From NCBI RefSeq assembly GCF_002277955.1, contig NZ_CP018477.1, positions 3,493,206 to 3,557,205 of the forward strand: 64,000 nucleotides of DNA. The letters run 5' to 3'. This DNA comes from Thermogutta terrifontis. Lineage in GTDB: Bacteria; Planctomycetota; Planctomycetia; Pirellulales; Thermoguttaceae. The stretch's first letter is position 1. The number at the start of each line of letters is the position of its first letter. Made by a program: the position numbers and the translations under genes. The notes beneath the pieces are model-generated. The model was not told the DNA's origin and did not search any database. It worked only from the letters and a program-made list of their open reading frames with translations. Shown here in pieces: positions 25,228-32,295 of this stretch.

Positions 25228-25980
25228 ATGGGTCTGTGGAGTGACCTGAAAGTTTTGTATCACATGGTGTTCCGCCCGGGACGTGGTCGCGACCATGCCG
25301 AGCGGATGGAGAGTTTTTACGGGCCGCAGGCCGAGGCTTACGACAGTTTCCGCCGCCGACTGCTTCAGGGACGCGAGGATCTCTGGGCGAGACTGGGCGT
25401 TCCCGAAGGGGGGCTTTGGGTGGATCTCGGTGCGGGAACGGGCTCGAATGCCGAGTATTTTGGCAACAATATCCAGCGCCTGCGAAAAGTGATCCTCGTG
25501 GATCTTTCAAAATCACTGCTCGAGGTGGCTCAGAAACGCATCCAGCGGCACGGTTGGACGAATGTGGAAACGTGTCTGGCAGATGCCACCACCTTTACCC
25601 CCGGCGAGCCCGTTGACGTCGTGACGTTTTCCTACTCGCTCACGATGATTCCCGATTGGTTTGCGGCTGTGGATAACGCGCGGTGTATCTTGAAGCCCGG
25701 TGGGCGGATTGGTGTAGTGGATTTTTATGTCTCGCGGAAGCATCCTGCCCCCGGAATGCGGCGGCATGGCACGTGCGCGCGGCTCTTCTGGACGTTTTGG
25801 TTCAATTACGATGACGTCTTTCCGTCCCCCGATCATATCCCCTATTTACGCTATCGTTTTCGGGAGCTTTTTCTGGAAGAGCGGCGGGCCAAGGTCCCCT
25901 ATCTCCCCCTGGCACGGGCTCCCTATTACATCTTCATCGGCGAGAAGAATACCGATCTGACGCCCGATCTCCCGGTGTGA
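25228..25980 (+). CDS. btaB: BtaB-like SAM-dependent N-methyltransferase
   Basis: 250 residues, starting 37 bases after the btaA-like stop on the same strand. It is a class I methyltransferase: motif I WVDLGAGTGSNAEYF (~residues 65-79), the acidic end of strand 2 in ILVDLSKSL, and a post-I region ADATTF. Residues ~5-45 (HMVFRPGRGRDHAERM, FYGPQAEAYD) match the N-terminal lipid-methyltransferase type seen in BtaB. Proposed role: three successive methylations of diacylglyceryl-homoserine to the trimethylated betaine lipid at the inner membrane. Pairing with btaA makes this more likely than ubiquinone or phosphatidylethanolamine methylation. Confidence 0.8.
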   Translation: MGLWSDLKVLYHMVFRPGRGRDHAERMESFYGPQAEAYDSFRRRLLQGREDLWARLGVPEGGLWVDLGAGTGSNAEYFGNNIQRLRKVILVDLSKSLLEVAQKRIQRHGWTNVETCLADATTFTPGEPVDVVTFSYSLTMIPDWFAAVDNARCILKPGGRIGVVDFYVSRKHPAPGMRRHGTCARLFWTFWFNYDDVFPSPDHIPYLRYRFRELFLEERRAKVPYLPLARAPYYIFIGEKNTDLTPDLPV

Positions 25981-26254
25981 CGGGCGGGATGTTTTAAGAA
26001 TTGGGCGACAGGGGGCTTCCTGTACGCAACCCAGGGACACCCGGGAAGTTCCTTGGACAAAGGATAACCCCGAGGATGACTTTGACCTGGGGTGAATTCT
26101 TCCGCGGACGATCTGAGCTGATTTGGCATTTGGGGGGTCTACAGGAGGGGGTGGGTTGCCGGGAGATAGGACGGTAGAGTAACGTAATGGCTATTCAAGT
26201 AGGGGCCGTTGGCTAGAAGACACTCAGATCTTATGCGGGAAGGAGTCCATCACG

Positions 26255-27013
26255 ATGATGCCGGGTCGTAACCGCGTGGCGCTTGCTTTCATGGCCCATC
26301 CGGACGATGCGGAGTTTTGCTGCGGCGGAACGCTCATTCGGCTGCGGGAACTGGGTTGGGAGGTCCACATTGCCAGCCTTGCGCCCGGTGACTGCGGAAC
26401 GATGACAGAGAACCGCTGGGATATTTCCAGTCGTCGAACGCGGGAGGCCACAGCCGCCGCCCAACTGATTGGGGCCACCTACCACTGCCTCGACGAGCGT
26501 GACGGTTTCATCGTGTATGATAAGCCGACAATTCAAAAGGCGGTGGATTTGTTCCGACGCATCGCCCCCGGTTTGGTGTTCACCCATGCCCTTCGCGACT
26601 ACATGATGGACCATGAAATGACGGCGCTCGTGGCGCGGGCGGCCAGCTTCCTGCACGGTGCTCCGAATGCCTCGGCTTTTCCGCTGAAGGAGAATACCGG
26701 CGTTCCCTATCTCTATTACTGCGATCCGCCGGAAGGGCTCGATCCCTACGGCCAGGTTATCGCACCCACGACATACGTGGACATCTCGGCACAGTTGGAA
26801 AAAAAGGCCGAAATGCTGGCGTGCCATGCCAGTCAGCGAGAATGGTTGCGATCGTATCACGGAATGGACGAGTACATCGATTCGATGCGGCGGCACGCAG
26901 CGTTTCGCGGAAAGGAGATCGGCGTCGCCGCGGCCGAGGCCTTCGTGCAACATCGAGGACATGCCTATCCCCGAGACGATATCCTTGCGGAACTTTTTCC
27001 GCTGAAACGATAG
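26255..27013 (+). CDS. PIG-L/LmbE-family zinc deacetylase
   Basis: 252 residues with an AAGGAG ribosome site 9 bases before tandem ATG codons. The metal motif AHPDDAEFCCGG is near the N terminus (~14-25) and a second His region, RDYMMDHE, near residue 110, both typical of N-acetyl-glucosaminyl deacetylases (PIG-L, MshB, BshB, LmbE). The enzyme removes an acetyl or similar group from a sugar-linked amide, using zinc. A role in bacillithiol or in glycan processing cannot be separated here: no bacillithiol gene is adjacent. It appears to be a single-gene unit. Confidence 0.87.
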   Translation: MMPGRNRVALAFMAHPDDAEFCCGGTLIRLRELGWEVHIASLAPGDCGTMTENRWDISSRRTREATAAAQLIGATYHCLDERDGFIVYDKPTIQKAVDLFRRIAPGLVFTHALRDYMMDHEMTALVARAASFLHGAPNASAFPLKENTGVPYLYYCDPPEGLDPYGQVIAPTTYVDISAQLEKKAEMLACHASQREWLRSYHGMDEYIDSMRRHAAFRGKEIGVAAAEAFVQHRGHAYPRDDILAELFPLKR

Positions 27014-27288
27014 CATCCCGGCGCACCTGGTCGGTGGGCTGGAGGGTTTATGTCAGAATAACCACGTGTGGAGGGCCGAAGAACGACAAGTGGGCCGGAA
27101 TTCCAAACGTTGACAAAAACCGACGCTTGGTGGCAAATCCGCACGGCAAGACGGCGATAACCATGATCCTGACCAGCGAATCGTTCGGCATGGGAGGTGG
27201 GGGATTTTCTGGAAAGGGAATGTCAACAAGGAAATATGAGGCGAGCGGGCATGGGATCTTATGGTTCTGATTGGCCGAGGGAAAAACC

Positions 27289-27597
27289 ATGGCGAAGAAA
27301 AAAACACAGGCGAAAAAGCGGACGGCCGCGGTCACGGCCAAAGATCTGACGCCGCGGGAAAGACAGGTGATCCGGCTTATCAGCCTGGGGTGCTCAGTGA
27401 AAGAGGCAGCCGCGATCCTTAAACTGGCCCCCAGTACTGTCGACAACCACAAGTCGAACGCGATGAAAAAACTGGGGGTCAATAAGTTACCGCTCGTGAC
27501 GCGGATGGCGATCAAGTTGGGCATCAGCCCACTCAATGATCGTCTCACCCCTCTCGAAAAGCGCAGAAGTGGGCGAAAGAACGACGGCTGGAACTGA
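27289..27597 (+). CDS. stand-alone LuxR/GerE-type helix-turn-helix protein
   Basis: About 102 residues. The ATG at 27289 follows GAGGGA at good spacing. A Lys-rich N terminus (~1-20) precedes a complete LuxR-type HTH (~25-85): LTPRERQVIRLIS, VKEAAAILKLAPSTVDNHKS (recognition helix), and a basic C-terminal tail. There is no receiver or ligand-binding domain, so DNA binding must be controlled by abundance or by a partner. A perfect TTGACA at 27110 with a poor -10 may be its promoter. Only a narrow gap separates its stop from the convergent anti-sigma-like gene. Confidence 0.8.
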   Translation: MAKKKTQAKKRTAAVTAKDLTPRERQVIRLISLGCSVKEAAAILKLAPSTVDNHKSNAMKKLGVNKLPLVTRMAIKLGISPLNDRLTPLEKRRSGRKNDGWN

Positions 27598-27646
27598 TCC
27601 CAAGCCTGCCGGAACAAGATCCGGTGAGACGCTCTTCACCACAGCT

Positions 27647-29203
27647 CTATTCGGTGGGGGAAGACTGGGCAGGTCGTGAATCTGTCGGTGAGCCTTGAGG
27701 GTCTGCTGGCCCGATTTTCGGCGTCGCGCTTTCCCCTGCGGCCGGTTGAGGGTTGTCGATAGGCCTGACCAGCACGAGGCGAATGCGGTATTTCTTGGTC
27801 TGCGTCTTCGAAATCTCAATGGATGGTGAAGTCGGCTGCCCTTCCACCTGAGCGGCTGCCGCAGCAGGCGGGGCTTGCCGCCGAAGGCCTTCCCGTTGGG
27901 ACCCCTCGACTCCGGCGGCTAGCTGTCGAGCCTCGGGAACAACGGCCCGTTGTTGGCTGCCATACACGGCCTTGCCCGATTTCGTCATGGATTCACTCTC
28001 AGGAATGGTCCCGGGAGCCGCTGGTTTCCCTGTCCCTCGCGCGGGAGAATGTGCGAGCGTTGTCAGCGACTGGGGCAAATGGACCTCTTTGACCCAGGAA
28101 CGGTTTCCCGCCAGTTCATCGAGGATGGCCTTGAGTTGTGGCTCCGTGGCCGAGAATTCAAGCACGGCAAGTTGCTGATGGTCTTCGCGAGTTAACTCGA
28201 GACGTGTCCCGGGTGGCAGTCCACTCCGTTCGCCGGAGGCGACGAACTGGTCGCTTCCGGCGCCGCGCTGGAGGTGACCGGCAAACTCCCACGGACTTCC
28301 GGTGACGGCACCATCCGGTATGGACTCGCGGCGTGCCACCAATCGCTCGACAAGTGCTTGAAGGGGAGCATCGGGGGACAAGCGGCAGCGGATTTCCGCC
28401 GTCAGCGACTCTTCCGGAGATGTTGCCGCGGCGACCTGCTCTCGATTAGCCCGATCAGAGGGACCAACGGGGCGAATTCCCTCGATCACCAGAGGAGCAG
28501 CAGGGGCAGCACTCCCTCCACCGGGGGCAGACGCGATCGCTCCACCTGATTGCGTTTGGCCGGGTTGGGGAGTTGGGGCCATCGCACCCGGTGCTGCCTT
28601 TCCCATTTGTGGGGTTTGCGCCGGGGCCATCTCCGGCTTGACTGGCTCTGCCGCACGGCGCCGCGCGGAATCGACAGCGAACCCCTCAGCAGCCGGAGCC
28701 GCTTTCAACTCGGGCGCGGTCGCCTTCGCAGAAGCTGGCGCTGTGCCAGCTTGTTCAGGCTCGGACTGCGGGGTCGCGGTGGGATGAAAACCAACCTCGC
28801 GGGGGTGCCTTTGGGGGTACAAGAGCAAGATGGCCAACCCGATGGAACCCGCCAGGATGGCCCAGCCAAGATTGCGAGGTCGGAAAATCCGCCGGGCAAC
28901 GGAAAGAGCCGCTTTCAGGCTGCGTTGTTCCCCCCGGCTGACTACCGGCTGGCTTACCGCAGAAGGGGCTCCCTCGAGGAGGATTCGCCGTTCCGCCGTC
29001 TCCAGAACGAGGGGGGCGAGGTCTCTCGGGCAGCGTGAACGCGGCAAACTGGCGAGGAGTTCTCGCTGCCTGCGAAGCCGGTCCAGCAGCCGTCTGGCCT
29101 CCGGATCGCGCGAGAGCCACTGCTCGACGTGGAGCTTTTCCTGGGGGGTTAGCTCCCCATCGAGGTAGGCGCTCAGGAGTTCTTGATCTGGCTTCCGGGA
29201 CAT
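27647..29203 (-). CDS. membrane-anchored anti-sigma-factor-like protein
   Basis: 518 residues. The N terminus (DQELLSAYLDGELTPQEKLHVEQ, split by a turn) is the short helical anti-sigma domain; in place of the zinc HxxxCxxC motif it has YLDGELT, as in many zinc-free planctomycete relatives. One membrane helix follows at ~120-137 (WAILAGSIGLAILLLYP). Residues ~145-260 are Ala/Pro/Gln-rich and probably disordered. The remaining C-terminal part (~260-518) is extracytoplasmic, contains a ferredoxin-like region (~300-390) and no enzyme motif. It lies downstream of an ECF sigma gene on the same strand, 374 bases apart, with an ECF-like promoter between them. Likely role: hold the sigma factor at the membrane until an envelope signal releases it. 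Confidence 0.75.
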   Translation of the reverse strand: MSRKPDQELLSAYLDGELTPQEKLHVEQWLSRDPEARRLLDRLRRQRELLASLPRSRCPRDLAPLVLETAERRILLEGAPSAVSQPVVSRGEQRSLKAALSVARRIFRPRNLGWAILAGSIGLAILLLYPQRHPREVGFHPTATPQSEPEQAGTAPASAKATAPELKAAPAAEGFAVDSARRRAAEPVKPEMAPAQTPQMGKAAPGAMAPTPQPGQTQSGGAIASAPGGGSAAPAAPLVIEGIRPVGPSDRANREQVAAATSPEESLTAEIRCRLSPDAPLQALVERLVARRESIPDGAVTGSPWEFAGHLQRGAGSDQFVASGERSGLPPGTRLELTREDHQQLAVLEFSATEPQLKAILDELAGNRSWVKEVHLPQSLTTLAHSPARGTGKPAAPGTIPESESMTKSGKAVYGSQQRAVVPEARQLAAGVEGSQREGLRRQAPPAAAAAQVEGQPTSPSIEISKTQTKKYRIRLVLVRPIDNPQPAAGESATPKIGPADPQGSPTDSRPAQSSPTE

Positions 29204-29577
29204 TGTACTCTATCCGCCGCGATCCGTAACCCGTAGACTCACCATATTGGTGAGTCAAAAATGCATCGCTATCTGCGAAATCGGAATGGCTTCCGATTGC
29301 TACTCGGCCTGGATCGGGAGGGCGAGGAACCCAGTTTACCAACCCTTTCGATCTTAACCGATTTTTCAGTGCCGAATCTTTGACGCACTACCTGTTGAGT
29401 AAGTTCCCGCGTTTCAACCGGGATGTCAATAATTATCTCATTTTTTCGCGATAGCCAACGGGAATTTTGAATCGACCTGTGTTTCCGTAAGCTAGCCCAC
29501 GCTGGGCCCGTATCCTCAGCGGGTTGACTCGCTGGAAAACCGATACATCCGCCTGGTCGTCTGGCTTACCTGACCAG
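29204..29577. other. gap between ECF sigma and anti-sigma genes
   Basis: 374 bases with no gene on either strand. Apart from the ECF-like promoter listed separately I see only AT-rich stretches and no terminator-like hairpin. Such a gap is unusual, since sigma/anti-sigma pairs generally overlap or abut. Confidence 0.5.
29379..29408 (-). promoter_or_regulatory. ECF-type (sigma-E-like) promoter before the anti-sigma gene
   Basis: On the minus strand GGAACTT (29408-29402) is followed, after 18 bases, by TCAAA (29383-29379), within a GTCAAAG string. These are the -35 and -10 elements recognised by E. coli sigma-E-like ECF factors, with slightly long spacing. A perfect TTGACA overlaps just upstream (29430-29425) but lacks a good -10. 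It fits autoregulation by the neighbouring sigma factor. Confidence 0.4.
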
Positions 29578-30195
29578 TCAAAATAATTCGTTCTCCCAAG
29601 CCTTTAATCTTTCGTAGAGTTCCATCCGCGCGCGGTGAAGGCGGCTTCGCACGGTTCCTACCGGAATATCCAGGATGGTGGCAATTTCCTCGTACGAGTA
29701 TCCCTCCAAATCCCTTAACGCCAGGATGGCGCGATGGTCTTCCGATAGGGTGGCGATGGCCCGCCTGACCCGCTCACAGCGTTCCTGAACCTGAAGTTTT
29801 TCTATAGGGGATTGATCCGGGTCGGCCAGTTGGTGCCCCTGGTCGCCGGTGAGTTGATCGAACGATTGTGTGGATTTGCGCCGCCGGTGATGAGTGGCTG
29901 CCACGTTAAAAGCAATTCGGTACAACCATGTGTAGAAGGCGCTGTTTCCCTGGAAAGAGGGGAGGTTCAGGAAGGCCTGCACGAACGCCTCCTGCACCAC
30001 ATCGAGGGTTTCATCGGCGTCACCGACCACGTGCAGCATGGTGTTGTAAAGCCGGTCCTGGTATTTCTGGACCAGCTTGCCGAACGCGGCAGGGACGCCT
30101 GCCAGAGTTTCTCGGATCAGATCCTCGTCCTCTTTCACCGTCGTTCCGTATTTCCGGGCTGCCCGCCGAGTTTTTTGGCCCTGACGCCGTTCCAC
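29578..30195 (-). CDS. ECF RNA polymerase sigma factor (sigma-E/SigW-like)
   Basis: 205 residues. Region 2 is clear: DEDLIRETL, YQDRLYNTML (2.1), ADETLDVVQEAFVQAF (2.2, core binding) and FYTWLYRIAFN (2.3-2.4). A linker with GDQGHQLADPDQ leads to region 4, where HRAILALRDLEGYSYEEIA and IPVGTVRSRLHRAR form the -35-binding HTH. There are no extra domains. The GTG at 30195 is used; a GTG at 30138 is an alternative that removes a basic extension of 19 residues. A good sigma-70 promoter lies directly upstream. It probably drives envelope-response genes and is checked by the membrane protein encoded downstream. Confidence 0.92.
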   Translation of the reverse strand: MERRQGQKTRRAARKYGTTVKEDEDLIRETLAGVPAAFGKLVQKYQDRLYNTMLHVVGDADETLDVVQEAFVQAFLNLPSFQGNSAFYTWLYRIAFNVAATHHRRRKSTQSFDQLTGDQGHQLADPDQSPIEKLQVQERCERVRRAIATLSEDHRAILALRDLEGYSYEEIATILDIPVGTVRSRLHRARMELYERLKAWENELF

Positions 30196-30219
30196 CTTGA
30201 GTTGAGCGATCGTCTATTC

Positions 30220-30248
30220 ATCATGAGGCGCAGGAGAAGGTCTGTCAA
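30220..30248 (-). promoter_or_regulatory. sigma-70-type promoter of the ECF sigma gene
   Basis: Minus strand: TTGACA (30248-30243, perfect), 17-base spacer, CATGAT (30225-30220, four of six). The predicted transcript would start around 30212, only about 17 bases before the GTG start, giving a very short leader. Confidence 0.5.
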
Positions 30249-30269
30249 ACGGTGCGAGGAGGGACGCTT

Positions 30270-31640
30270 TCAAGCGGCTGACCTGGGGGTTTCCGCTTGG
30301 GCACCTACCACGGCAGGCGGAACGGGTACTCTTGGGTCGGCGCTCGCGTGTCCGTCTGCCCTTGAAGAACACAATGCGCTGCCCTCGGAGGTCCCGTGGT
30401 GGCAAACCTGGACATTTCCGTTGGGTTCGATGCGATAGGTGATGCCACGCCAGGTCACCGACCGATGTAAGCCCGCGGAAATACTGAGAATAAACCCCAC
30501 GGTGCCAATGAGCAAATTGGCCACCCGGTCCCACCAGAAAACCCGGCGAAAAGGACGCTGCTGGGACAGCTGCGGAAAGTAAACCTTGGCGGCCGCCGCA
30601 CGAAACTCGGCCCTGACCCAATTGAGAATGAAAATGACACCCGCCGTGGCCAGGCCGCTCCATCGAACTGGACCTCCCCCTGAAACCGCGGCACCAACCG
30701 CCAACCAAAAAACGAGGATATGGTAATTTCCCACTAGGGTATCGAACAGCCACCACTTGGGAAGGACATGTCTCAGCAGAAAATACTGCCGATGAATGAA
30801 AGCGACCATTTCTCGGGTGGAAGCATAGCAAGCGGTGGCGACAAGGCCCGCGGGCTCGTATTGGACTCGCAGGCCGTGGCGTAATAAAAGCCGGGCGACG
30901 ACGAGATCATCGCAGATTTGGCCTTCCCAGGCGGCGCGGATACCGAGTTCGTGAAAACTCTGGCGGGCGATGGCCCAAGTTCCACCCCAAACAAGATTGG
31001 GCGTCTTACCCGCCATCAGCATGGCGTACGATCCGTTGAGGGAAGAAACGAGTGCCTCGCGGAATGTCCCCCGGGCGGGAACGAACCAGCGATAGCCGGT
31101 AACAGCAGCGGCTCGAGACTCTTCCAATCGGTTTATGAGGGCCCTCAACCAGGTGGGACAGGGCGAGGCGTCTGAATCGGCGAAAACCAGATAGCGAACC
31201 CGCTCGGGGATTGAGTGGGTCGCCGCCCGAAGGTTATGGACCTTTTGGGCCTCGTTGGTAGCTAACCCGGCCACGACAAGCTCCGCTGGAACGCGGGGAT
31301 GGTGACTCATGAGACGCCGAATGACGCTGGCGGCGGGGTCATCTTCCGACTGGACGACGAATCGGAGTGAATAGTTGGTGTAATCTTGACAGAAAAAACC
31401 GGCCAAATTCTCCTCCAGATTGCGTTCTAAGCCACGACAGGGGATGATGACGAGGGCCTGTCCAGTCGGCTGACCGTAGGCTTTTTTCTGGAGTCGGCGC
31501 GCCGCGTAACGGTAATGTTCAAACGCCTGAAGAGCAAGGAGCACCAATTGAGCGGCGGCCAGCGCACCAGCCAAAATCAAGCCGATTGAAAATCCGTCCA
31601 TGGACTGTGCCTTTTTACCAGCTTTTTCTCCATTGTCCAT
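30270..31640 (-). CDS. GT2 family glycosyltransferase, ceramide glucosyltransferase-like
   Basis: About 456 residues from the ATG at 31640 (GGGAG just upstream, tightly spaced); in-frame ATGs at 31688 and 31601 are alternatives. One membrane helix near the N terminus (GLILAGALAAAQLVLLAL), then a GT-A domain with IIPCRGLE, the acidic motifs SEDD, FADSDA and ICDDL, and RQYFLLRHVLP (the Q-x-x-R/W-like acceptor region). Two to three more helices close the protein. This is the pattern of ceramide glucosyltransferases and of HpnI: a nucleotide-sugar is moved to a lipid at the membrane face. The lipid acceptor could be ceramide or a hopanoid. A ceramidase-like gene at 48.5 kb suggests sphingolipids occur in this organism. 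Confidence 0.83.
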   Translation of the reverse strand: MDNGEKAGKKAQSMDGFSIGLILAGALAAAQLVLLALQAFEHYRYAARRLQKKAYGQPTGQALVIIPCRGLERNLEENLAGFFCQDYTNYSLRFVVQSEDDPAASVIRRLMSHHPRVPAELVVAGLATNEAQKVHNLRAATHSIPERVRYLVFADSDASPCPTWLRALINRLEESRAAAVTGYRWFVPARGTFREALVSSLNGSYAMLMAGKTPNLVWGGTWAIARQSFHELGIRAAWEGQICDDLVVARLLLRHGLRVQYEPAGLVATACYASTREMVAFIHRQYFLLRHVLPKWWLFDTLVGNYHILVFWLAVGAAVSGGGPVRWSGLATAGVIFILNWVRAEFRAAAAKVYFPQLSQQRPFRRVFWWDRVANLLIGTVGFILSISAGLHRSVTWRGITYRIEPNGNVQVCHHGTSEGSALCSSRADGHASADPRVPVPPAVVGAQAETPRSAA

Positions 31641-31756
31641 TTCTCCCTTTGCACCAGCATAGGCATGAAGCAGCAAAAGTGTCAACATGACGTCTGAAAC
31701 ATCCCCACTTTTCCTCTGGCGATGGAGACCCCGAGGTCCACACGAGTTTGCCCCAG

Positions 31757-32047
31757 TCTGGAGGGACCTATTTGTCAGTTCCGCTTGTCAACGTTCGATG
31801 TTCCACTGCAATCTACTCGGGTTTCGGTAGGGGCAATTGATGAATTGCCCCCACCACGCTGGTGACGTCCCGTGGGAAGGGACACCGGGCACGACAAGCG
31901 TGCGCCTCCGAGGTACATTCGCCTTCGGAGGGGCCTGCTTGTCAGTTCCGCTGTTCAACGTTGGATACTCCGTCCCGCATGAGCGGGCACGACAAGCGTG
32001 CCCCACCGAGGTACATCCGCCTTCGGAGGGACCTGCTTGTCAGGTCC
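31757..32047. repeat. hairpin repeat array 3
   Basis: Third cluster of the hairpin family between the glycosyltransferase and ftsK genes. Intact copies: GGGGCAATT-GATG-AATTGCCCC (31830-31851), GGGCACG-ACAAG-CGTGCCC (31985-32003) and GGACCTG-CTTGT-CAGGTCC (32029-32047). Decayed copies begin near 31764 (GGACCTA ... CAGTTCC), 31888 and 31930. CCTCCGA ... TCGGAGG stems link successive units, as in arrays 1 and 2. The rest of 31689-32295 holds no gene. Confidence 0.85.
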
Positions 32048-32295
32048 GCGGTGGACCGGCCATAACAATCTGCCGGTTTGCGCCCCCCAGCCCCGGATTG
32101 TCACTCCGCACCGAGTTTGACAGTAGCAGAATTCGACGAATCGCGTGACTCTGATAACAGTTCTCAATCGCGTGAGTCGCGACAGACTCGGATGCAAGGA
32201 AAAGCGTTCCCTTACGCGTGGCAAGATTCGATCATGGTGCCGAGGTGCCTGAGAATCGCCGCCTATCGGGATTGCATGCGACAGACCGAGCAGGA

